Below are positions 1 through 9,587 of a stretch of 64,000 bases of DNA, piece by piece. The notes under the pieces are model-generated. The model had not been told where the DNA came from. It saw only the letters and a list, made by a program, of their open reading frames with translations, and did not search any database. Both the position numbers and the translations under genes were made by a program. Source of the DNA: Nitrosomonas sp. (GTDB taxonomy: Bacteria > Pseudomonadota > Gammaproteobacteria > Burkholderiales > Nitrosomonadaceae). The DNA is taken from positions 973,880-1,037,879 of the forward strand of contig CP091135.1 in the NCBI GenBank assembly GCA_021582655.1, read 5' to 3'. Each line of letters begins with the position of its first letter. The stretch's first letter is position 1.

Positions 1-1
1 A

Positions 2-151
2 CCGTTGCACTGGGGCTTTGTAATTCTGGGCTGGGCAGGTTTATTTTCAGGTGGTATTGCAGCACAAATCATCACCCGTTACTCAAACCTGACAGACGTA
101 ACCTGGAACAACGCAAGCCGCGAAATTCTGAACAACCGGATTGTTCCTTGA
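2..151 (+). CDS. amoC: Ammonia monooxygenase subunit C, C-terminal end (partial)
   Basis: The frame opening at base 2 gives 49 residues, from [15 protein letters not shown] through [13 protein letters not shown] to EILNNRIVP and a TGA stop. I recognise this as the C-terminus of AmoC, the membrane subunit of the copper-dependent monooxygenase that oxidises ammonia to hydroxylamine. The start lies outside the window. The gene is followed by a strong hairpin terminator and then an unrelated gene. This is therefore not the amoC of an amoCAB operon, where amoA would follow, but a monocistronic copy like the amoC3 type known from Nitrosomonas. Which amoC lineage it belongs to cannot be settled from 49 residues. 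Confidence 0.93.
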   Translation, partial: PLHWGFVILGWAGLFSGGIAAQIITRYSNLTDVTWNNASREILNNRIVP

Positions 152-176
152 TCCACCGGCTGGTGTTATAGCAGTC

Positions 177-214
177 GACCTACTGCGAACCACGGTGAGC
201 AGTAGGTCTAATTT
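177..214 (+). terminator. Intrinsic terminator after amoC
   Basis: A perfect 10-bp stem (GACCTACTGC at 177-186, GCAGTAGGTC at 199-208) with a 12-base loop is followed by TAATTTT. It begins 25 bases after the amoC stop and should end that transcript. Confidence 0.85.
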
Positions 215-307
215 TCGATTCTATCCGATCCACCCTCTAATTCTTGACGATTTCCCTTCACACCCAATTTAAAAATAAGCGCATCAATCCATCAAATAGA
301 GAAGCTC

Positions 308-751
308 ATGAACGATATCGCCGCATTTTTGCAGCAATGGATTTCTGTTGATATCTTAATCGGATTAACGATTGCGTCAGTTTTTTGTTTTATCGGTTCT
401 CTGATCGCGATCCCATGGATTCTGGTTCGCCTTCCTAGCGACTACTTTGACATACGCGTTTCGCGCCACTGGATGCAAGCACATCATCCCATCTTGCGAA
501 TCAGTGGTCTGGTTACAAAAAATATAATCGGAATAATTTTTCTTATCGCGGGATTTATCATGCTTTTCTTACCCGGGGAAGGGTTATTGACCATGCTGCT
601 TGGAATTTCATTTATGGATTTTCCATGCAAACGAAAGTTGGAAGCCCGAATAATCGGGCAGCCAACAGTGTTCAATACTATTAATGCAATACGCCAAAAA
701 TTCAACAAAAAACCACTGACGCTCGCACCCGTTTATATTGAAGGACAGTAA
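308..751 (+). CDS. Small integral membrane protein, PGPGW-like
   Basis: The 147-residue protein has a hydrophobic segment near residues 17-40 and a second at about 73-100. The second contains LPGEGLLTMLLGISFMDFP and is followed by a basic stretch. A Pro-Gly-x-Gly turn between hydrophobic stretches followed by a basic tail resembles the putative transmembrane PGPGW family. No catalytic residues are apparent and the function is unknown. The ATG follows a short AGAGAAG ribosome site. The gene lies about 95 bases past the amoC terminator and is convergent with the next gene, so it is probably transcribed alone. Confidence 0.7.
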   Translation: MNDIAAFLQQWISVDILIGLTIASVFCFIGSLIAIPWILVRLPSDYFDIRVSRHWMQAHHPILRISGLVTKNIIGIIFLIAGFIMLFLPGEGLLTMLLGISFMDFPCKRKLEARIIGQPTVFNTINAIRQKFNKKPLTLAPVYIEGQ

Positions 752-791
752 TCCCAGAATTCTTGAAAACAACCAATCTAATCAATAAAAA

Positions 792-1151
792 TCAATAAGC
801 GGTTTCTCTGGAGAAATCCTCCCAGATATATGGTGGATTTACGGATGGCTTTAATGGCAACCAGAAAGTCGCCGCGTCCAGGGCTCCTACGATTGAACGT
901 CCTACCGTATGCATTACACCCATTGCCAAACCCACTGTCACACCATAAACAGGCCCATCTTTTTGACCGGTTCGAATAATGTTCTTTGGTAACTCTACCC
1001 AACCAGTCGCAGCATTGGCAACCCCACTCACAAATCTCTCGCCGGAATTGTTGAAATAACTGTCAGAGGCAGCGGACTGAGCCGCAGCTTGGGAAGCAAA
1101 AAAGAAAAAAATTGAAGAAACCAGAATCAACCGAATTGCAATCCTTCTCAT
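792..1151 (-). CDS. Exosortase system-associated protein, TIGR04073-like
   Basis: The 119-residue exported protein has a signal peptide (MRRIAIRLILVSSIFFFFAS, then QAAAQ). The mature region contains GERFVSGVANAATGWVELPK, followed by an alternating Gly-rich hydrophobic stretch. This layout matches the TIGR04073 family, found beside exosortase/PEP-CTERM EPS systems; its function is unknown. I chose the ATG at 1151 because AAAGGAG lies just upstream and the signal peptide starts there. A longer frame reaching 1268 has no such support. It faces the upstream membrane protein gene tail to tail. EPS-type genes lie 5.4 kb further on. Confidence 0.75.
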   Translation of the reverse strand: MRRIAIRLILVSSIFFFFASQAAAQSAASDSYFNNSGERFVSGVANAATGWVELPKNIIRTGQKDGPVYGVTVGLAMGVMHTVGRSIVGALDAATFWLPLKPSVNPPYIWEDFSRETAY

Positions 1152-1446
1152 CAAAAAAACTCCTTTAGATAGTTTCAGAATTAAATTTTGCATTGATAGG
1201 TAAACACAACATCCGCCACGGTTCACCCCACGAAGATTGTACTGATAAATCATAATCCAAGCTAGCATCCAGAGTGAATCTCATACAACTGCCCCAGGCT
1301 CCTGCTTACCCATTCCAAATTCTATGATCGCGGTTAATCTCAGATCGCACAAAAAGAACTGTTTTTTACCCGTTCTTCAGTTCATCACAGCATTTAGGAG
1401 TAAGTTATATTTAAACTTTAGCTATTAATCAGCCGGAGGTTCTTTG
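1152..1446. other. Divergent intergenic region upstream of cheV
   Basis: This region separates the leftward exosortase-associated gene from cheV. It should carry both promoters, but I could not assign convincing -35/-10 boxes. The ribosome site CGGAGG at 1434-1439 belongs to cheV. Confidence 0.4.
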
Positions 1447-2397
1447 ATGAATACAACATTATATGAAATTGATGAGCGCACCAACCTAACTGCGAACAAC
1501 AAATTCGAGCTGTTACTATTCCGGCTAGGCCAAGCTCCGGACACTGATCGTCATGAATTATTCGGTATCAATGTTTTTAAGGTTCGAGAAATCCTTGTAA
1601 TGCCGACCATCACAGCAGTCGCCAACGCACATCGGAACGTCATGGGGGTCGCCAACATCCGCGGGCAAATCATAACCGTGATCAACTTACCGAGAGTAGT
1701 CGGTTGTACTCCTCAAAAAGGTACTTCGATATTATTAATTACCGAATTCTCGGGATCAACCCAAGCTTTCGCTGTTGAAGACGTTAGCGAAATTGTACGC
1801 TTGGATTGGAACCAGGTTATCCCCGCAGAAGGAAACGGTGGTGATTTAATCACTAGTATTGCAAGACTTGACGGTAACGTAGAGGATACCAGATTGGCGC
1901 AGGTTCTCGATGTCGAGCAAATTCTTCGTGAAGTACTTCCCCAAGCCACCGGCTCATTGGTACCGGAAAAAACCACGCCTCAAATCAAACTCCCTGAAGG
2001 CAAGTTAATTTTGGCTGCCGATGATTCACCAATGGCACGCGCCATGATCGAAAGCGGATTAAACGCATTGGACGTGCCTTTTATTATGACCAGGAATGGG
2101 CTTGAAGCATGGGAAAAAATTCAATCCATGTCGGACACTGCGATATCGGAAGGAAAGACTATTCAAGATAAAATCGCTTTAATGCTCACTGACTTAGAGA
2201 TGCCGGAAATGGATGGCTTTACCCTCGCACGCAACATCAAAAGCGACCCGCGTTTCAAATCCATACCGGTCATTATCCATTCTTCATTAACCGGTTCCAC
2301 CAATGAGAAACATGTCAAATCGGTAGGGGCGGATGCTTATGTAGCAAAGTTTAACGCCGACGAACTGACTTCCGCGATCCGAAAAGTATTATTTTAA
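1447..2397 (+). CDS. cheV: Chemotaxis coupling protein CheV (CheW-REC)
   Basis: The 316-residue protein has an N-terminal CheW-like domain (about 20-165, with NVMGVANIRGQIITVINL) and a C-terminal receiver domain (about 187-315). The receiver has the acidic pair in LAADDSP, phosphoacceptor Asp249 in MLTDLEMPEMDG and a conserved Lys near the end. CheV couples chemoreceptors to the CheA kinase and adapts through phosphorylation. A TTG sits directly before the ATG at 1447. I chose the ATG because GGAGG then sits 7 bases upstream. No other che genes are in the window, so its partners are encoded elsewhere. It converges on the hybrid kinase gene. Confidence 0.9.
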   Translation: MNTTLYEIDERTNLTANNKFELLLFRLGQAPDTDRHELFGINVFKVREILVMPTITAVANAHRNVMGVANIRGQIITVINLPRVVGCTPQKGTSILLITEFSGSTQAFAVEDVSEIVRLDWNQVIPAEGNGGDLITSIARLDGNVEDTRLAQVLDVEQILREVLPQATGSLVPEKTTPQIKLPEGKLILAADDSPMARAMIESGLNALDVPFIMTRNGLEAWEKIQSMSDTAISEGKTIQDKIALMLTDLEMPEMDGFTLARNIKSDPRFKSIPVIIHSSLTGSTNEKHVKSVGADAYVAKFNADELTSAIRKVLF

Positions 2398-2478
2398 AAT
2401 AACCCGTTTTGCGAGTCAGTAAGATTTCGGATGAAACACTAACACTAAATTGGTTTTATACCACTCACGCACTCGGCT

Positions 2479-5400
2479 TTACTGATGCGGCACAGACAGT
2501 GAATCCAAATAAGCTTCAACACGCTTAATCTGCATATCAAAAGACGGCAATATCGTAGCTATCGCTGCCACATTTTTATTTTTTCCTGCTTGCTCCAGTT
2601 TCTCGCTGGTTTCGCCTAATGCCAATGCGCCGACTGAACGTGCCGACGATTTGAGTTTATGAGCCAAAGCTCCAACGGTATCCCATTGCTCACCATCATA
2701 TGCCGTATGCAGTGCAGCCACAATTGTGTCCATACTGATACGAAAATCCGACAGCATACTTCCGATCAAATCCGGATCGTCGCCAATTAATTGCTTGAGC
2801 ACATTTACATCAACAGCAATTTCATCGGATTCAGAAGAATTCACAGATTCAGATCCTGCGCTAGATTTTCCAGTTCCTGTTGACTCCACTGATACCAGGG
2901 CTGTCAGATATTTCCCTAAGGTCGACCGCAAATCCTCCAATTGAACCGGCTTACTCAGATAATCGTCCATACCTGCATCAAGACAACGCTCTCTTTCGCC
3001 TTTTAATGCATTCGCAGTCAAGGCTATGATCGGTATATGCTGCTGCTCATTTTCCGATGCGCGTATTGATCGAACCAATTCAAAACCATCCATCTCGGGC
3101 ATATGCAAATCGGTTAGCAGTAACGCATAATCCCCGCTCTGCCAGCGCTGCAGCGCCTCACACCCATCACTGGCGATATCGGCAGCATAACCGAGTAAAG
3201 CGAGTTGCTGGCGAATCACTTTCTGATTGATATCGTTATCTTCCGCCACCAGAATCAGTTTACCCTGCCGCAGTGCTTCTTCGCGCTGCATGGGTGTTGT
3301 TCCCACTTTCAACGCACCCACCAGTGGCAAGGGTTCTGGAACCGCTTCCACTTTCCCCGCAGCGATCGCCATCGCGCGAAGCAACGACTGACGATACATC
3401 ACATCACCATCCAACGTAATAATGTCAATATCTTCTATTCGCGCCTGCCGGCGACGGCCGCGCTTGATCACGACAAAGCGCACCTCAATGGAAGCTGCGT
3501 TATCCACCGCCATTGCTCCGGTTTTGGCAATTTGAAAGCTGCGTGCAGTAAAAGCAGTGCGCAACTGCTCTATCGGCGGCTCCAGCTGTCCTGCATCAAT
3601 GACAACCAACCACAAACCGGATGAAAGATTTTGAACAATCGTATCAATATTTTTAAAATGAGAAACTTGTAAAACAACTGCACCAGCACTTTTTAAATAA
3701 ACCGCCAAATCGTCACTTAATCCATTAGTACCGGCCAGAATCAAACAATTCAACCCATGGAGATCGTCCACGTTCCGCGCGTTTGCAATTGGTAACGGCT
3801 TGAAAGGCATTTGTATCATGAAGGTGGAACCTTGCCGCGGCTCGCTCTGGACAGTGATCTCCCCATCCATCAATTCCGCGAGGTGATGGGAAATTGCCAA
3901 GCCGAGTCCGGTTCCACCGAAGCGGCGCGTTGTCGAAGGATCGCCCTGCGAAAATGATTGAAACAGTTTCGTCTGCGTCTCCTTATTCATGCCGATGCCA
4001 TTATCGGTAATCTGGAAAGTCACCAGAATCTGATCAGTATTGGATTCGGCCAATAACACCCGTACTGACACTTTCCCCTGTTTTTCCTGTTTACTGGAAA
4101 ATTTAATTGCATTATTGATGATGTTGACAAGAACCTGGCGCAAGCGCAGCGGATCCCCCAGCACCATTTCCGGGATTGCCGGATCAATAAACAGCGTCAG
4201 TTCAACTTTTTTGTTCAACGCCAGCTGCGCCAACATACCGCACGCATTCTCGACAATGCTGGCAAGCGGCATCGGAATTTTCTCAATTTCCAGCTTGCCG
4301 GCTTCAATTTTTGAAAAATCAAGAATATCTTCGATAATCGACAGCAGTGAGTAAGCCGAATCTCTGATCAGATTCGCCATTTCCATTTGATACCCGCTCA
4401 GACTGGTTTGTCTCAGCACGTCAATCATACCGATCACACCATTCATTGGTGTTCGGATTTCATGACTCATTGCGGCCAGAAATGCCGATTTGGCTTTATT
4501 GGCTTGTTCCGCCTCGATTCGAGCCTGTTTTAAATCGTTCATGATCCGCACATGCTCACGGATATCACGCATCACACCGGTAAAATGGCGCTTCCCACCG
4601 ACAAAATATTCACTCACTGCCAGATATAATGCAATCCGCTCGCCGTTTTTGCGCACTCCTTCCACTTCGCGGCCCAGCCCGATTCCATGGGAACCTGACA
4701 GGTAGGGCCGTCCGACATATTCCTGTCCATGACCGGTACGGCAATAGTTTTCCATATAACCGAGATGCTTGCTTCGATCCGGCTCGGGTATGATAACCGC
4801 CACATTCTGACCAATCATTTCATCATGGCGATAACCAAATAACTTTTCCATCACCGGGTTGACGGAAAGAATCGTACCTATTTCATCGGTAGTCACCACA
4901 CAGTCCACCATATGCTCAACTACCGAGCGCATCTCCTCTTCTTTGAGCGCCAAGGCGGTATTGGCACGCTGCAAATCGACAGTACGTGCGACAACCCTAT
5001 TTTCCAGTTCCAAATTGCTAGCGTTCAATCGCTCCATCATCAGATTAAAGGTATGCGCCAGTTGACGCATCTCATCCCATCCTTCGATCGCAACACGCTG
5101 ATGAATATTACCGGCAGAGATTTCCAAGGCGCTCTGATTCAAGTGCTTCAAAGGCGTAACGACACGGCGATTAAACAAAACGGCACCGCCGAGTGCCGCC
5201 AGTATAGTCAAGCCAAGTGTTATCCACCCCACCAGATACACTTCATTGATCGATGCAAACGCTTCATCTGCGTCGATATGCACCGCAATGCCCCAATTCA
5301 TACGCGGCAAGTAGCGCCATGCTGCAATCACCTCCTTCCCTCGGTAATCCATACTCAGCGCACCACCTGTCCCTCCACTAAGTGCATTTTTTATCGCTTC

Positions 5401-6183
5401 CGAAGATGGAGGGTTATTCAAGGAAATCCTGCGTTTTAGCGCGGCATCCGGATCGTATTTCAATGGTGCCATCACCAGTGCGGTATCTTTATTTTCCAAG
5501 CGAGCAACAACCGTTTCAGCGGTACGCCCTAATCCAACATTGTTAGTCAGGACCTCAAAGACGCGCTCACTGTAGATCTGCAATGCCAGAATCCCTTTAA
5601 TCTCGCCATCAAGGATGATCGGCATTCCAACGAAAGCTGCGATAGCATTTCGTGATGGTTCATAATGCTCAAAATCTGAAATACTGCTTTGCAAGTTGTT
5701 GAGCGCATATCTTGCAACCCGGCCCAAACCAGTGTCGCGATAAGGTCCGGTCAACAAATTTGTCGCAAAATCGGATTCATGCGCCAGCGAGTAAATAATC
5801 GTTCCTTGTGTGGAAATCAAAAATATATCGTAGTATTTGGCGTCCTCTGCAAAACGTTTAAAATTTTCGCGATAACTGGCATCCAATCGCCGGTATTCTT
5901 CGGAATTCACACCATTGCGTTCAAAGATTTCTGTAAATTCCAAAATAGCATCGCGTGTCGTACTCGCATCGCGCAATAAACTCGCATCTTGCAGTCGCTC
6001 TCGCAAATAGCTGTCGATCTGCTCGACTTTTTTATCCGCAATAGCGGAAACACTTTGAATCGTGGTTTTTTGTATTTCTTTCTCAAAAATATGTAATAAA
6101 CCACTACCGATGGCCAAAATAGGCAGCAAAGAAACCAATGTGAACCAAACTGCAAAACGCATCGTGAGAGAAGTAAATTTCAC
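2479..6183 (-). CDS. Hybrid sensor histidine kinase (Cache-HAMP-PAS-HK-REC-Hpt)
   Basis: The 1234-residue BarA-like multidomain kinase reads, in order: a transmembrane helix (about 10-30), a periplasmic dCache-like sensor (30-315), a second helix (about 315-335), HAMP (335-390), PAS/PAC (415-550), HisKA with His574 in FLAAMSHEIRTPMNG, and HATPase_c with DNGIGM and RRFGGTGLGLAIS. A degenerate receiver-like segment (about 810-930) follows, then a full receiver with Asp1025 in LLTDLHMPEMDG and an Hpt domain with His1175 in ALAHKLKSSARSVG. I chose the GTG at 6183 because AAGGGGA lies 6 bases upstream; a TTG at 6213 is possible. The ligand is unknown and no response regulator is adjacent. Confidence 0.88.
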   Translation of the reverse strand: MKFTSLTMRFAVWFTLVSLLPILAIGSGLLHIFEKEIQKTTIQSVSAIADKKVEQIDSYLRERLQDASLLRDASTTRDAILEFTEIFERNGVNSEEYRRLDASYRENFKRFAEDAKYYDIFLISTQGTIIYSLAHESDFATNLLTGPYRDTGLGRVARYALNNLQSSISDFEHYEPSRNAIAAFVGMPIILDGEIKGILALQIYSERVFEVLTNNVGLGRTAETVVARLENKDTALVMAPLKYDPDAALKRRISLNNPPSSEAIKNALSGGTGGALSMDYRGKEVIAAWRYLPRMNWGIAVHIDADEAFASINEVYLVGWITLGLTILAALGGAVLFNRRVVTPLKHLNQSALEISAGNIHQRVAIEGWDEMRQLAHTFNLMMERLNASNLELENRVVARTVDLQRANTALALKEEEMRSVVEHMVDCVVTTDEIGTILSVNPVMEKLFGYRHDEMIGQNVAVIIPEPDRSKHLGYMENYCRTGHGQEYVGRPYLSGSHGIGLGREVEGVRKNGERIALYLAVSEYFVGGKRHFTGVMRDIREHVRIMNDLKQARIEAEQANKAKSAFLAAMSHEIRTPMNGVIGMIDVLRQTSLSGYQMEMANLIRDSAYSLLSIIEDILDFSKIEAGKLEIEKIPMPLASIVENACGMLAQLALNKKVELTLFIDPAIPEMVLGDPLRLRQVLVNIINNAIKFSSKQEKQGKVSVRVLLAESNTDQILVTFQITDNGIGMNKETQTKLFQSFSQGDPSTTRRFGGTGLGLAISHHLAELMDGEITVQSEPRQGSTFMIQMPFKPLPIANARNVDDLHGLNCLILAGTNGLSDDLAVYLKSAGAVVLQVSHFKNIDTIVQNLSSGLWLVVIDAGQLEPPIEQLRTAFTARSFQIAKTGAMAVDNAASIEVRFVVIKRGRRRQARIEDIDIITLDGDVMYRQSLLRAMAIAAGKVEAVPEPLPLVGALKVGTTPMQREEALRQGKLILVAEDNDINQKVIRQQLALLGYAADIASDGCEALQRWQSGDYALLLTDLHMPEMDGFELVRSIRASENEQQHIPIIALTANALKGERERCLDAGMDDYLSKPVQLEDLRSTLGKYLTALVSVESTGTGKSSAGSESVNSSESDEIAVDVNVLKQLIGDDPDLIGSMLSDFRISMDTIVAALHTAYDGEQWDTVGALAHKLKSSARSVGALALGETSEKLEQAGKNKNVAAIATILPSFDMQIKRVEAYLDSLSVPHQ

Positions 6184-6556
6184 TGATTTCCCCTTGCAAG
6201 ATGTTACATTCAAATTTTGTACCGCTTTTTGACCATTGTACTCTCCAGAAATTTCTGTGCAAAAACACCACTATCACAGCTCAATTTTCACTCCGATTTG
6301 CCGTACTGTTTTGCCGCAACTTTGTAAACAATCATTCGATATCGTACAAATTTACAAAAACCATTCAAGGCAATTTGCTATAAATGTCAACAAAAAAACC
6401 AATTCCCTATCAAAAAACGCTTGATGGCATCAAAAAAGTGTCGCTGTAAATATTTTTATGAGAATATGTACTAAGAAAGAAAGTTAATTTTTCAGGCAGC
6501 TATGATATTCAATGATTGAAAATTCTGAGTATCTTATGTTAATCATTTAATCATTC
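6184..6556. other. Intergenic region between kinase and EPS genes
   Basis: This AT-rich divergent spacer should hold the promoters of the hybrid kinase (left) and the EPS-type pair (right). A 13-base palindrome, TTGATGGCATCAA, lies at 6421-6433, about 125 bases before the barrel gene, and could be an operator. I see no small gene or RNA here. Confidence 0.4.
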
Positions 6557-7849
6557 ATGCAAATCATATTTTTCAGTTTTTATAATAATCTCTCACGCCC
6601 TGTAAATCCTCGCCAGCCGGATCTCCTCAAATTTCACATTATTTGGGTGATCATTTCATTAACTTTAATTAACTCCAGTGCAATTGCAAGAACCGTGGGC
6701 AAGCCATTACAGCCATACGGCAGCTATACATTTACCGCGGATGACAATATGTTACGAATACGTGATCGCATGGATCCTACCGCAATTCTGGGTACAAATA
6801 ACCTTTTTGACATGTCGCATCGCTTTACCGGTGGATTGATACTGGAAAAAGAAATCGGACGACAGCGATTTACCGCGAATGGCAACTGGACACACACTCG
6901 GTTTGAAAAATTCGATCAAATGAATAACAACCTGAAAAGTGTCAATGGCAATTGGAATTGGGTACTCGGCAACCGACTCGAAGGTAATATGGGTGTAAGC
7001 TATACGCAGTCGCTGGCCCCCTTCCTGTTCCAACCGGGTGTTAAAACCATTCGAACCGAACAAACCGCTTTCTTTAACGGTGCCTGGCAATTTCATCCAA
7101 ATTGGAGCTTGAATGGCGGCTATATACGTTATGACTTAGAAACCGATAGTCCATTAAATCGTATGAGATTTTTAAATCGTACTGAAGATCGCTTTGAAGG
7201 TGGTATCGATTACCAAACTTCCAGAAAAAATATTTTCGGTGTCATTTTCCGCAACACGATCGGTAATTTTCCCACGATTGTCACCGCTCCCGACGGCTCT
7301 TTGATCGATAACAGCTATGATCAAAAGGAAGTACTGGCAAAAATAATCTGGAGGCCATCCGGAAAATCTGAGTTTCAATGGAGAGGCGGTTGGGTGGAAA
7401 GAACCAATGTCAGCTTTAATCAGCGTGACTTCAGTGGATTCAACGCGCGCATGAGTTATAACTGGCAGCCTACCGATAAACTAGGCCTAACCATCAACGG
7501 CTGGCGGGAAACTTCCGCGATACAGACACTGACAGCAAGCTTCAGTCTCAGTACAGGTGTTAGTGTAGTTCCTTCCTGGAACTTGACCCCCAAGATCAGA
7601 TTAGAGGGCGACTTTTCGTATGAAACGAGGAATTTTAATCGATTTGCAAGCTTAACCGATCCATTACTGTCAATAGGTGGGGAAAATACTTTCCGTAATG
7701 CAGTGGTGAAACTCACATATGTTCCCCACACCGGCCTGGAACTCACGGCCTCAGGTTTTCACAACGATTTAAAATCTGAATCGTCGCTCGGCGGCTTTAA
7801 TGCCAATGGCGGGATTATGAGCTTAAGATACACTTACGGACAAAAATGA
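6557..7849 (+). CDS. EpsL-like outer-membrane beta-barrel protein
   Basis: The 430-residue exported protein has a hydrophobic leader (about residues 25-45, ending in INSSAIA) followed by many alternating amphipathic strands rich in aromatic residues and Asn. It ends in aromatic/Tyr-containing strands (GIMSLRYTYGQK), typical of outer-membrane barrels. It resembles the EpsL family (TIGR03014) of exosortase-linked exopolysaccharide operons, thought to help export or anchor the polysaccharide. The ATG at 6557 has no clear ribosome site and precedes a long polar stretch, so the true start may be slightly downstream. Its stop overlaps the start of the sugar transferase gene by 4 bases, so the two are translationally coupled. 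Confidence 0.75.
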   Translation: MQIIFFSFYNNLSRPVNPRQPDLLKFHIIWVIISLTLINSSAIARTVGKPLQPYGSYTFTADDNMLRIRDRMDPTAILGTNNLFDMSHRFTGGLILEKEIGRQRFTANGNWTHTRFEKFDQMNNNLKSVNGNWNWVLGNRLEGNMGVSYTQSLAPFLFQPGVKTIRTEQTAFFNGAWQFHPNWSLNGGYIRYDLETDSPLNRMRFLNRTEDRFEGGIDYQTSRKNIFGVIFRNTIGNFPTIVTAPDGSLIDNSYDQKEVLAKIIWRPSGKSEFQWRGGWVERTNVSFNQRDFSGFNARMSYNWQPTDKLGLTINGWRETSAIQTLTASFSLSTGVSVVPSWNLTPKIRLEGDFSYETRNFNRFASLTDPLLSIGGENTFRNAVVKLTYVPHTGLELTASGFHNDLKSESSLGGFNANGGIMSLRYTYGQK

Positions 7850-9279
7850 TCCAAAACAATCTACCGATCGTCGCCTTCTTCAAGAACCTTCTTGATCCTT
7901 TCATCATTTGGGGGATGCTAATCCTGACAACCTGGATATATGACGAAGATTTTACCAGCTACTACTTAGTACTCGTGGTTCTGACTTATTTTATCTCATC
8001 GTACATTTACGAGCGTATCCTCGTTATCCGTAATTGGCGTAGGGATCAACTCTTGATCTATATACGCGATATGTTACTAGGCTGGTTCTTAATCGTCGCA
8101 ATACTCACTTTTCTTGGTTTTGCAACCAAATTTGAGCAGCAATTCTCCGATGAAGTGTTATTAACATGGTTTGTTGTCACTCCTTTCATCTTAATTGCAA
8201 GCCATATTACCGTTCGCAGTATCGTCACTTATTTACATACAGAAGGTAAATCGCGCTCAGCAGTTGTCATTGGCGCCAACGAAAATAGCTATCGATTTAT
8301 CAAGCATATAACAGGATTGCCGCTGCTTCTTATCAACTATCGAGGTTATTTCGATGACCGCAGCAGCACCCGAATTCCAAAAACTGACGATGCACATTCA
8401 ACCGATTCGGAAATCCCCCAGAATACCAACACTGATGATTTCGGAACTCGTTTAGGTGAATTGGACGATCTGATACCCTATTTACAGCATCATAATATCG
8501 AGATGGTTTTTATCAGTTTACCAATGTCGTCTCAGCCGCGTATTCAGAAACTGATGGATCAATTGCCCGATACGACATCGTCCATTTACTTCTTGCCCGA
8601 TATTTATATTTTTGATTTGATGCAAGCGCACTTCGATTACATAGGTGATATACCAGTCGTCGCAATGAATGAATCACCGTTTACCGGCATCAATGGCGTA
8701 GTGAAATCTGTCAGTGACTTTTTATTAGCGCTACTGATCGTCATTCTGATCTCCCCCATATTAATTTTCATTGCTTTAGCGGTAAAGTTCACATCACCCG
8801 GGCCAATTATTTTTAAGCAACGGCGGTACGGTTTGAACGGTGAGGAAATTGTCGTTTATAAATTTCGATCCATGACTGTCACTGAAGATGGCGCCAATAT
8901 TCAACAAGCTAAGCAGAATGATCAACGCCTTACGAGAATCGGCGGTTTTCTACGCCGCACTTCGTTAGACGAATTACCGCAATTCTTTAACGTGCTACAA
9001 GGACGTATGAGCATTGTCGGTCCCCGCCCTCATGCCGTAGCGCACAACGAGCTTTATCGTAAGCTTATTAAAGGATATATGTTGCGTCACAAAGCAAAAC
9101 CGGGTATTACCGGCTGGGCGCAAGTTAACGGTTGGCGTGGAGAAACAGAAACACTGGAGAAGATGAAAGCACGCATAGAACATGATCTATATTATCTAAA
9201 GCATTGGTCTATATGGCTGGATTTCTGGATTATTCTTAAAACCGTCTGGATTGTTCTACGAAAAGACAACGCTTATTGA
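7846..9279 (+). CDS. Undecaprenyl-phosphate glucose phosphotransferase (WcaJ-like)
   Basis: The 477-residue polyprenyl-phosphate hexose-1-phosphate transferase should start the lipid-linked repeat unit of an exopolysaccharide at the inner membrane. Four N-terminal hydrophobic segments (about 12-120) lead into a nucleotide-binding-like middle domain. A membrane re-entrant helix (about 285-310) and the catalytic bacterial sugar transferase domain follow, with FKQRRYGLNGE, KFRSMT, SLDELPQFFNVLQGRMSIVG, PRPHA and GWAQVNGWRGET. The HNELYR motif is typical of WcaJ-type enzymes that use UDP-glucose. It is coupled to the EpsL-like gene. No other glycosyltransferases follow, so this is an isolated pair rather than a full EPS cluster. 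Confidence 0.88.
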   Translation: MIQNNLPIVAFFKNLLDPFIIWGMLILTTWIYDEDFTSYYLVLVVLTYFISSYIYERILVIRNWRRDQLLIYIRDMLLGWFLIVAILTFLGFATKFEQQFSDEVLLTWFVVTPFILIASHITVRSIVTYLHTEGKSRSAVVIGANENSYRFIKHITGLPLLLINYRGYFDDRSSTRIPKTDDAHSTDSEIPQNTNTDDFGTRLGELDDLIPYLQHHNIEMVFISLPMSSQPRIQKLMDQLPDTTSSIYFLPDIYIFDLMQAHFDYIGDIPVVAMNESPFTGINGVVKSVSDFLLALLIVILISPILIFIALAVKFTSPGPIIFKQRRYGLNGEEIVVYKFRSMTVTEDGANIQQAKQNDQRLTRIGGFLRRTSLDELPQFFNVLQGRMSIVGPRPHAVAHNELYRKLIKGYMLRHKAKPGITGWAQVNGWRGETETLEKMKARIEHDLYYLKHWSIWLDFWIILKTVWIVLRKDNAY

Positions 9280-9587
9280 ATCTCTCCCTTCCATTAAATT
9301 AACACTGACGTATTGGCTGTAATCGCAACGCAGTGATTTACTCGAATTTGGGCAGTCGATTAAATCAATATTATCCTCATAATAAAGCCGAGCAATATCA
9401 TTACTGAAATTCTACCGCTGTGGTACCAGTCATCAATCGGTGCATGAATGCTGAGATTAAAATATGCTCAAAATAAGCAATTGTTTCAATGCGATATCAT
9501 AGGGCAATCGATTTTCCAGCACTATCAAGGAGCTCCGATTCTTCAGGCTTCTAGAGAAAATACTTTACGGGAGCAATTAATATGGTT
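9280..9587. other. Convergent intergenic spacer, no feature seen
   Basis: This is the spacer between the rightward EPS-type pair and the leftward end of the nuo cluster. I found no gene, repeat or convincing terminator hairpin for either side. Confidence 0.4.

Noticed and set aside
4912..5439. 175-codon open frame on the plus strand
   Set aside because: It is antisense to the sensor region of the hybrid kinase, with no start signal or domain.
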